A stretch of DNA of 11,416 bases from the NCBI GenBank assembly GCA_016200955.1, contig JACQDU010000622.1:1-11416 (forward strand), given 5' to 3'. The position numbers and the translations under genes were made by a program. Under the pieces are notes generated by a model. The model did no database searches. It saw nothing but the letters and a program-made list of their open reading frames with translations, and had not been told where the DNA came from. This DNA comes from a bacterium. GTDB lineage: Bacteria > Planctomycetota > J058 > JACQDU01. Positions 5,304 through 11,416 of the stretch are shown in pieces (the first letter of the stretch is position 1; every line of letters begins with the position of its first letter).

Positions 5304-7661
5304 ATGTCGTATCCTCTCCCTCCCCGCGGAGACCGGGACGCGCCCGTGAGCGCCGAAGATCCTTACATCGGCCGTGTCGTGAACCGTCGCTACGAGCTCA
5401 AGCAGCTCCTCGGGCGCGGCGCCTACGGGATCGTCTACCGCGCCTTTCACCGCGACCTCCGCGCCGACGTCGCGGTCAAGATCCTCGACCCCGAGTACGC
5501 GCTCGACGAGCGCCAGCGGCAGCGCTTCATCCGCGAGGCGCGGGCGGCCATGGCCTTCGTGCACGAGAACGCCGTCCAGGTCCGCGACGTCGGCAAGGAC
5601 GAGGACGGGACGCTCTACCTCATGATGGACCTCGCGGCGGGCGTCACGCTCGACCAGGCGCTCGAGCATCGCGGGCGCTTCGAGGTCCCGGTCGCCGTGA
5701 CGATCGTGAACCAGGTCCTGCGCGCGCTCGACCGCGCGCACGCGGCGGGGATCGTCCACCGCGACCTGAAGCCGCAGAACATCATGCTCGACGAGAGGAA
5801 CGGCCAGCCCTTCGCGCGCGTCCTCGACTTCGGCGTCGCGAAGTTCACCGAGGCGGCGCACGAGGGCACGCTCTCCGAGCGCGGCATGCTCACCGGGACG
5901 ATCAAGTACATGTCGCCCGAGCAGGCCGCGGGAGAGGAGCTCGACGCGCGCTCGGACCTCTACTCCGTCGCCGCGATCCTCTACGAGCTGATCGCCGGCG
6001 AGCGCCCGCTCGACGACGTCTCGCCGCTCAAGCTCCTCACGAAGATCGTCAAGGACAAGCCGCCGACCCTCCGCCAGAAGGGGGTCAAGGTGAGCGAGGA
6101 GCTCGACCGCGTGCTCGAGCGCGGCCTCGAGAAGGACCGGAAGGCCCGCTTCGAGAGCGCGGGCGCCTTCCTCGACGCGCTCCGCTCGGCCTCGGGCCTC
6201 GAGCGGCGCCGCCGTCCCTCGAGCGACGGGTCGGGGCCCGTCCTCCGCTCGGCGCTCAACGACCCGATCGCCTTCCCGCGGCCGTGCGGGATCTGCGGCC
6301 GCGAGCTCGACAGCATCGACGTGATCGAGGGGCGCGTCTCCGAGAAGGGCGGCACGATCTGCTGCGTGGACTGCGCCCGCGGCCTGGGTAAGCCCGGCGC
6401 GCGCACGCAGGACGTCCCTGCTCCCTCGAGGGTCTCTCACCCCGACGACGCCTCCGACATCGCGGGCGAGCCCCGGAGCGAGACGCCGGGCTTCGAGATC
6501 GACGACGACGACGAGCCCGAAGACGAGGAAGGAGACGAGGAGCCGGAAGAAGAGGAAGACGACGAAGATGACGAGGAAGAGGAGGCGGAGGAGGAAGCCG
6601 AGGAAGACGAGAAGCCCAAGGCCCGCCCGGTCCCCGGCCGCTCGGCGATCGTGAAGCCCGCGAGGGCGCAACGTGGCCCGCAGGGAAAACCCTCGAAGCC
6701 GAACCCTCACGCCGACCCTCCTCCCGCGAAACGGCCCGCCGAGGACGAGGGCGGCGACAGGAAGCGCCTCCTCACGCCCAGCGCTCGTCTCACTCCGAGC
6801 GCGCGCGTGCGCGCGGCGGAGAACCGGCCGCTCCTCAAGACGGGATCGGCGCGCACGCGCTCCGAGAAGCCGCCGGCGCGGAGCGAGGGTCCGCAAGGCT
6901 GGTTCGACGAGCCCTTGCCCGAGGGACTCTCGCGCGGAGCGGAGCGGCCGCTCTACTCCTGGGACACGAAGAAGGGCATCGAGATCGCCATGGTCTACGT
7001 CCCTCCCGGCGAGTTCGTCATGGGCTGCGACGACGAGGAGGACAACGAGCGCCCGCGCCACAAGCACCCCATGAAGCGCGGCTACTGGATCGCCCAGACC
7101 GAGACGACGTGGCGCGACTACCGCGCCTTCTGCCGCGCGACGAAGCGCGAGGAGCCCAAGGCTCCTCCGTGGGGCTGGAAGGAGAACCACCCCGTCGTCA
7201 ACGTGACGTGGGACGACGCCCACGCCTTCTGCGAGTGGGCCGGCCTCCGCTTGCCCCTGGAGGCGGAGTGGGAGAAGGCCGCCCGCGGGAGCGAGGGAGC
7301 GAAGTTCCCGTGGGGGAACAAGGAGCCTCCGCCCGAGGGCTGCGTCTCGGAGGAGCACCCGCTCTACGGCGGCAAGTCCACCGCTCCCGTCGGGAGCGCC
7401 GCGCGCGACGTCTCTCCGTGCCAGGCCGTCGACATGGCCGGGAACGTCATGGAGTGGTGCGAGGACTGGTTCGACGAGCGCGCCTACCAGCGCTACGCGC
7501 GAGGCAAGACCGCTCCTCCCTCGGACGGCTCGCTCCGCGTCTTCCGCGGCGGGAGCTGGCGCTACGAACTGAGCGCCTGCCGCGCCTCGGCCCGCTCGGG
7601 CCGCTCTCCCGGGAACCAGGGGAAGGGCCTCGGCTTCCGCGCGGCCCTCTCACACGATTGA
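5304..7661 (+). CDS. Ser/Thr protein kinase with Zn-ribbon-like motif, acidic linker and SUMF1/FGE-like domain
   Basis: 785 residues from the ATG at 5304; a GTG at 5346, just before the kinase domain, is an alternative. Kinase domain about 30-295 has a P-loop LGRGAYGIV (36-44), Lys59 in AVKI, likely Glu78, HRDLKPQN (152-159), DFG (175-177) and SPEQ (204-207), so it should be active. Next come CxxC (328-331) and CCxxC (353-357), a possible zinc ribbon. Then an extremely acidic Asp/Glu tract (400-436) and a basic Pro/Arg linker (437-540) with the repeat LTPSARLTPSAR (490-501). The SUMF1/FGE-sulfatase domain spans about 556-782, with VPPGEFVMG, AQTETTWRDYRAF, WEKAARG, MAGNVMEWCEDW and FRGGSW...GLGFRAA. 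Relative to true formylglycine-generating enzyme, the first active-site Cys is Tyr754; the second is kept as Cys759. Genuine sulfatase activation is therefore unlikely. No membrane segment is seen. The stop is 14 bp before arsM. Confidence 0.93.
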   Translation: MSYPLPPRGDRDAPVSAEDPYIGRVVNRRYELKQLLGRGAYGIVYRAFHRDLRADVAVKILDPEYALDERQRQRFIREARAAMAFVHENAVQVRDVGKDEDGTLYLMMDLAAGVTLDQALEHRGRFEVPVAVTIVNQVLRALDRAHAAGIVHRDLKPQNIMLDERNGQPFARVLDFGVAKFTEAAHEGTLSERGMLTGTIKYMSPEQAAGEELDARSDLYSVAAILYELIAGERPLDDVSPLKLLTKIVKDKPPTLRQKGVKVSEELDRVLERGLEKDRKARFESAGAFLDALRSASGLERRRRPSSDGSGPVLRSALNDPIAFPRPCGICGRELDSIDVIEGRVSEKGGTICCVDCARGLGKPGARTQDVPAPSRVSHPDDASDIAGEPRSETPGFEIDDDDEPEDEEGDEEPEEEEDDEDDEEEEAEEEAEEDEKPKARPVPGRSAIVKPARAQRGPQGKPSKPNPHADPPPAKRPAEDEGGDRKRLLTPSARLTPSARVRAAENRPLLKTGSARTRSEKPPARSEGPQGWFDEPLPEGLSRGAERPLYSWDTKKGIEIAMVYVPPGEFVMGCDDEEDNERPRHKHPMKRGYWIAQTETTWRDYRAFCRATKREEPKAPPWGWKENHPVVNVTWDDAHAFCEWAGLRLPLEAEWEKAARGSEGAKFPWGNKEPPPEGCVSEEHPLYGGKSTAPVGSAARDVSPCQAVDMAGNVMEWCEDWFDERAYQRYARGKTAPPSDGSLRVFRGGSWRYELSACRASARSGRSPGNQGKGLGFRAALSHD

Positions 7662-7665
7662 TCCA

Positions 7666-7672
7666 TGGAGGA
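7666..7672 (+). promoter_or_regulatory. Ribosome binding site of arsM
   Basis: TGGAGGA lies three bases before the ATG at 7676, in the 14-bp gap after the kinase stop. It fixes this ATG as the start: the ATG at 7665 runs into a stop after four codons, and the upstream open frame is a shadow of the kinase gene. No promoter-sized space exists here, which supports co-transcription with the kinase gene. Confidence 0.75.
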
Positions 7673-7675
7673 CGC

Positions 7676-8731
7676 ATGAGCACGGCTTCCCTGCAGACGA
7701 CGGACGCGCGCGAGAAGCTGCGCGACTTCCTGCGCGAGTACTACGGCCGGCGCGTCAAGACCTCGAGCGACATCTCCCAGGGAGCCTGCTGCACCGAGGA
7801 CACGAAGAAGCGCTGGGGCAAGGTCCTCGAGCTTCTCCCCGAGGAGGTCGTCTCCCGGCACTACGGCTGCGGCTGCCCGATCCCGGAAGACGACCTCACG
7901 GGTCTCACGTGCCTCGACCTCGGCAGCGGAGCGGGCGTCGACGCCTTCGTCCTCGCGCACCGCGTGGGGCCGACCGGCTTCGTGCACGGGATCGACATGA
8001 CGGCGCAGCAGCTCGAGATCGCGCGCCGGAACGCCCCGCTCGTCCTCCAGCGCTTCGGCCACGCGAGGCCGAACGTCGCCTTCCACGAAGGTTTCATCGA
8101 GACGGCGGACATGATCGACGACGCCTCGATCGACCTCGTGATCTCGGACTGCGTCCTGAACCTCTCGCCCGCGAAGGACGAGGTCTACCGCACGATCTGG
8201 CGCGTCCTCCGCGAGGGAGGAGAGCTCTACGTCACCGATATCTCGGCCGACCGCCGCGTCCCGCGCTCGATCGCGGAAGACGAGGAGCTGATCGCCGAGT
8301 GCCTTGGCGGCGCGCAGTACGAGCACGACTGGTTCGACTCCCTGAAAGACGCCGGCTTCCTCGACCCGCGCGTCGTCTCGCGGCGCGTCGTGCGCCGGGA
8401 CGTGCGCGGCGAGCCGATCGTCTTCTCCTCGCTCGTCGTGCGCGCGCAGAAGCTCGAGAGCCCGCTCGACCGCCGCTGCGAGGACTACGGGCAAGTCGCG
8501 GTCTACAAGGGCAACCTCGCCTCGTCGCCGGCTCGCTTCGTCTACGACGACCACCACGAGTTCGAGGCGGGTCGCCCCGTCCCGGTTTGCCGGAACACCG
8601 CGCGCATGCTCTCGGAGACTCGGCTCCGGCGCTACTTCGAGGTCACGGCCCCGATCCGGCACTTCGGCCTGTTCCCGTGCGGTCCGTCGCCCGCGGCTCC
8701 CGGCGCGCGCTCGCACGAGCCCTGCTGCTGA
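7676..8731 (+). CDS. arsM: Arsenite S-adenosylmethionine methyltransferase
   Basis: 351 residues. The enzyme transfers methyl groups from S-adenosylmethionine to As(III), giving methylated and finally volatile arsenicals in the cytosol. The SAM-binding motif I is CLDLGSGAGVDA (79-90). The As(III)-binding cysteine set is present: Cys38-Cys39 near the N-terminus, Cys65 and Cys67 in YGCGCPIP, Cys159 in SDCVLNLS and Cys209 in AECLGGA. The last two are 50 residues apart, the spacing of Cys174/Cys224 in the algal CmArsM. The C-terminal ArsM domain is recognisable by CEDYGQVAVYKG (268-279), DDHHEFEAGRPVPVC (291-305) and GLFPCGP, and the protein ends in a vicinal Cys pair (350-351). Length is normal. 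No other ars gene lies in the window and no obvious ArsR site precedes it; expression probably follows the kinase promoter. Confidence 0.95.
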   Translation: MSTASLQTTDAREKLRDFLREYYGRRVKTSSDISQGACCTEDTKKRWGKVLELLPEEVVSRHYGCGCPIPEDDLTGLTCLDLGSGAGVDAFVLAHRVGPTGFVHGIDMTAQQLEIARRNAPLVLQRFGHARPNVAFHEGFIETADMIDDASIDLVISDCVLNLSPAKDEVYRTIWRVLREGGELYVTDISADRRVPRSIAEDEELIAECLGGAQYEHDWFDSLKDAGFLDPRVVSRRVVRRDVRGEPIVFSSLVVRAQKLESPLDRRCEDYGQVAVYKGNLASSPARFVYDDHHEFEAGRPVPVCRNTARMLSETRLRRYFEVTAPIRHFGLFPCGPSPAAPGARSHEPCC

Positions 8732-8736
8732 GAGCC

Positions 8737-8760
8737 AGCGTGCGCGCCCTCGCGAGCGCT
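8737..8760. terminator. Interrupted hairpin between convergent arsM and FG-GAP/TPR gene
   Basis: AGCG (8737-8740), CGCG (8743-8746), loop CCCT, CGCG (8751-8754) and CGCT (8757-8760) fold into two 4-bp stems separated by a small symmetric TG/AG internal loop. The hairpin sits in the 27-bp gap between stop codons and could serve both directions. There is no T-tract, and CG-rich inverted repeats arise easily in this DNA. Confidence 0.4.
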
Positions 8761-11416
8761 ACTTCGAGGGATCGCGGGAGAAGCGCCGCGAGCGATCGCG
8801 GTAGACCTTGAGCTGGCCCGGCATGTCCACGATGCGATCCCAGAATTCCACGGCGAGCTTGTGCCGCGAGAGCTCGAAGGCCATGAAGCCGGCCATCGTC
8901 GCCGCCCTCTCGTCTCGCGCGAGCGGCTCGAGGAGAGCGAGCGCCTGCTCGTAACGCCCGCACGCCTCCCAGGCGTGGGCCTGCTCGAACGCGTGCATGC
9001 CACGGCCCGCGTCGCCCGCGGCGAGGAACGCGATCGCGGCCTCGCCCGCGCGTCCCTGGGAGAGGAGGCTCCGCGCACGGTCCGCGATCGCCGCGGGCGG
9101 ATCCTGCGGCCACGCCGCCACCGCTCGCACGAGCGCGGCGCGCTCCCTCTCGGTCAGGCCGTAGACGTCCCGTGCCCAGAGAGCGTCCGTCTCCTCGGGC
9201 GCCTTCTGCCTGAGGGCGTTGATCCTCTCCGCGGCCTCGTCCACCTTCCCCGAGTCCGCGAGCGCGAGCGCGGCGAGGAAGGCGGCCGTGCGGCGCGAGG
9301 GCTCGTCCTTCGCCTTCTCGCCCCAACCCTCGCACGTCTCGAGCGCCCTCTTCGGGTCTTCCAGGGAGAAAGCCCGGAGAGCTCGCGCGGCGGGGTCGGT
9401 CTCTCCCGACGAATCGATCGCGATCGCGCCGGGCGGGCCCGAGAGCACGACCTCGATGAGCTCGAAGGAAGCGAAGTTCCCGTGGATCCCGCGGAGCCCG
9501 ATCCCGAGCGAGGCCTTCCCGCTCACGAGAGGCCCGACGGGGAAGTCCACCTTGCGCGAGACGCCCCCGTACTCGAGCGCCCCGTGGACGAAAGCGTCCG
9601 CGTTCACGTAAGTGAGCTCGACGTTCGCCGGCATCGACGGCTCGAACTCGCCCACGTCGAAGCCCCAGCCCCCGTTCGCCGCGAGCGTTCGCTCGAACGT
9701 GTCGATGTTCCCGCCGCCACGGCACTCGACGTACGCCGAGAGGCCGTCCATGCCGCCCTCGCCGTCTCGCGGCGCGGAGAAGCCGATCGTCATGCCCTGG
9801 TCGTAGCCCAGGTGCTCGACGAGGAAGCGCATCGAGAGCCGGAAGGACGAGCCGTCGTACCGAAGGGGGAGCCGGATCGACGCCGACCGTTCGTCTCCCG
9901 GGACGCCGGCGTCCGGGCGGCCCATGATCCGAACGCCCTTGTCCGAGAGATGGACGAAGAGCGGCTTCTTCACCTCGAGCGGGAGCTGCGCGGCCGTCCT
10001 CCGGTCGAACCGCACGCACTCCTTCATGAGAGCGAGCGGGCGCAGCCGCCTCAGGCGCCGCTCGACCTCGCGGTCCTCGTCCTGCGAGAGAGTCTCGAAG
10101 CGGCGGAGGCGCTCGAGGTCGGCGACGGCGGACGCGATCTCGCGCCCTTCCTCCGCGTGAGCCGATGCCAGGAAGAGCGCCTCCTTCGCCGAGCGCGGGT
10201 CGGCGTCCGCGAGCGCGAGGCACGTCTTCCGCGCCCGGTCGTGGAGCCCGAGGAGCGCCTGCGCCTGCGCGAGAGCGACGCGGGCGCGCGAGCTCTCGGC
10301 GGGAGGAGTCTCGGGCCGCTGGATCACGGCCTCGAGCGCGAGCGCGGCCTCTTTCGCTTGCCCGCACGCGAGGAGGTCGAGCCCGACGTCGAGCGCCGAC
10401 GCCTCGGTCGCTTCCGCGGCGGGCACCTCCTTCTCCGTGTCGGTGACCGCTCGCAGGCCGCTCACGCGGATCGGGCTTCCGCCGAAGAGGAGATCGGGCT
10501 CGCCGTCGCCGTCGAGGTCCGCGAGCATCCCGACTCCCGAGGAAGCGCGCGCTCGCACGGGAGGCAGGCCCGGCGGCGGCACGAAGACGAAGCGCTGCCA
10601 GCCGTCGCCGTTCTCTCCCGCGAGGAAAGCTCCCGGGTAAGTCTTCCACGGAGCGACGAAGGGCGACGGGAGCCAGAAGCTCCAGCGGTCGCGCTCCTCG
10701 AAGGGACGCTCGAGGACCTTCTCGAGGACCGGCTCCGTCGTCCACGAGAGCTTCCAGACCGCATCGGGCCTGTCCGGCGCGAGGCCCGGCTCGTCCTGGA
10801 AGATCGCGTCGCCCTCGCGCATGCGGTCCGCGGCGCACAGGACGTACTGGCGAGGGCCGCCGCTCACGCTGAACCCGCGCGGCGTGCCGAGCGCGCGCGA
10901 GAAGACCTCGCGGAGCGGACCTCCCGCCTCGAGCTTGTAGACCTTGACGCAGTAGCCCTTCCACTGGCCGATCCCGAGGATGAGCTCGTTCTGCCCGTCG
11001 CCGTCCAGGTCCGCGATCGTCGCCGAGATCTCGTAGCACATGGGGTCGACGACGACCTGGACGCGGGGCGTTCCCGAGAGGTCGCTCACGTGGACGGGGA
11101 CCGCGAGGCCCTGCGGCCCCCGCACCGCGAGGACGAGGTCGTCCTCTCCCTGCCGCGAGAGCGCGCCCGCGGCGAGGATGCTGGCGCCGGCGAGCTCCGG
11201 CGCGATCGGGACCTTCCGGTCGAGCGCGAGGTGGTCGGCCTCGAAGCGGTAGAGCTCGATCGTGCAGCCGCGCTCCTCCGTCGCCACGGCGAGGCGCTCG
11301 CCGCCCTCCGTCTTCAGGAGGACGAGCGAGCGCGGGCCCGGGCCGACCGCGATCGAGTCGAGGAGGACGAGGCGACTCCCCGTCTTCTCGAGCCGGAGCG
11401 CGGCGAGCTTGCCTTC
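8759..11416 (-). CDS. Large FG-GAP / TPR / beta-sandwich mosaic protein, N-terminus missing
   Basis: The frame is open to the window edge (885 residues visible), so the start lies beyond 11416; a GTG at 11287 is probably internal. Numbering from the edge: FG-GAP-type, Ca-binding-like DLDGDG loops at about 136-141 and 300-305, each in an ADLDGDGxxxLL/I context typical of integrin-like beta-propellers. A helical, Ala/Leu-rich TPR-like region runs over about 340-470. A beta-rich segment at about 485-665 (SIRLPLRYDGSSFRLSMRFL, MTIGFSAPRDG, VELTYVNAD, SLGIGLRGIHGNFASFELIEV) resembles concanavalin-type sandwiches that describe fold-unknown binding modules. A second helical region runs from about 673 to 880. 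No signal or membrane segment is visible in this part. In Planctomycetes such architecture often follows an N-terminal kinase or export signal; whether it does here is unknown. The gene converges on arsM, so it is transcribed separately. Confidence 0.8.
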   Translation of the reverse strand, partial: EGKLAALRLEKTGSRLVLLDSIAVGPGPRSLVLLKTEGGERLAVATEERGCTIELYRFEADHLALDRKVPIAPELAGASILAAGALSRQGEDDLVLAVRGPQGLAVPVHVSDLSGTPRVQVVVDPMCYEISATIADLDGDGQNELILGIGQWKGYCVKVYKLEAGGPLREVFSRALGTPRGFSVSGGPRQYVLCAADRMREGDAIFQDEPGLAPDRPDAVWKLSWTTEPVLEKVLERPFEERDRWSFWLPSPFVAPWKTYPGAFLAGENGDGWQRFVFVPPPGLPPVRARASSGVGMLADLDGDGEPDLLFGGSPIRVSGLRAVTDTEKEVPAAEATEASALDVGLDLLACGQAKEAALALEAVIQRPETPPAESSRARVALAQAQALLGLHDRARKTCLALADADPRSAKEALFLASAHAEEGREIASAVADLERLRRFETLSQDEDREVERRLRRLRPLALMKECVRFDRRTAAQLPLEVKKPLFVHLSDKGVRIMGRPDAGVPGDERSASIRLPLRYDGSSFRLSMRFLVEHLGYDQGMTIGFSAPRDGEGGMDGLSAYVECRGGGNIDTFERTLAANGGWGFDVGEFEPSMPANVELTYVNADAFVHGALEYGGVSRKVDFPVGPLVSGKASLGIGLRGIHGNFASFELIEVVLSGPPGAIAIDSSGETDPAARALRAFSLEDPKRALETCEGWGEKAKDEPSRRTAAFLAALALADSGKVDEAAERINALRQKAPEETDALWARDVYGLTERERAALVRAVAAWPQDPPAAIADRARSLLSQGRAGEAAIAFLAAGDAGRGMHAFEQAHAWEACGRYEQALALLEPLARDERAATMAGFMAFELSRHKLAVEFWDRIVDMPGQLKVYRDRSRRFSRDPSK

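Noticed and set aside
6501..6611. Purine-rich GA tract as a non-coding structural element
   Set aside because: It is fully explained by the Asp/Glu codons of the acidic linker in the kinase gene.
5208..7358. A long minus-strand open frame running into the DUF3303 gene from upstream
   Set aside because: It is antisense to the well-supported kinase gene; only the last 96 codons, after the strong ribosome binding site, are real.
5304..8731. A classical ars resistance operon
   Set aside because: Only arsM is present; no arsR, arsB/acr3 or arsC is visible in the window.
8643..11039. A 798-codon minus-strand frame overlapping the FG-GAP/TPR gene
   Set aside because: It lies in another frame of the same gene with Arg/Gly-rich shadow composition; the frame ending at 8759 has clear FG-GAP and beta-strand patterns.

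Overview
The window is one dense, very GC-rich stretch of bacterial chromosome (about 70% G+C by eye, with nearly all third codon positions G or C). It holds nine protein-coding genes, two of them cut by the window edges. No rRNA, tRNA, insertion sequence, integrase or CRISPR array is visible, and no gap between genes exceeds about 111 bases. The gene set suggests Planctomycetota: a membrane-anchored prenyltransferase/squalene-oxidase-repeat (alpha-alpha toroid) protein, a Hanks-type Ser/Thr kinase fused to a sulfatase-modifying-factor (SUMF1/FGE-like) domain, an FHA protein, and a large FG-GAP plus TPR protein. Myxococcota or another large-genome, high-GC lineage cannot be excluded without a search.

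Layout. Positions 1-762 (+) are the 3' part of a gene for a protein made of 81-bp (27-residue) tandem repeats with a His-rich tail. It converges on three minus-strand genes: FHA-GAF protein (781-1941), membrane-anchored toroid protein (2053-3147) and D-2-hydroxyacid dehydrogenase (3242-4237). A 22-bp AT-rich divergent gap separates the dehydrogenase from an unrecognised plus-strand gene (4260-4886). That gene converges on a small DUF3303-like gene (4917-5207, -). A 96-bp divergent spacer then precedes the plus-strand pair made of the kinase/Zn-ribbon/SUMF1 fusion (5304-7661) and an ArsM-type arsenite methyltransferase (7676-8731), 14 bp apart. Finally, 8759-11416 (-) is the C-terminal part of a large mosaic protein running off the window: beta-propeller-type FG-GAP repeats, a TPR-like region, a beta-sandwich and a second helical/TPR-like region.

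How the genes might work together. The clearest unit is kinase-arsM, with a good Shine-Dalgarno before arsM and a short gap that imply co-transcription. No ArsR, ArsB/Acr3 or ArsC lies in the window, so arsM here is not in a classical ars operon. The FHA-GAF protein is a plausible phospho-threonine reader for this or another kinase, but nothing links them beyond proximity of about 3.4 kb. The remaining genes look like ordinary chromosomal neighbours rather than a single pathway. No clear new defence or mobile system is visible; the most unusual points are the kinase-SUMF1/arsM pairing, the kinase's domain order, the homogenised repeat gene and the mosaic FG-GAP/TPR/beta-sandwich protein.
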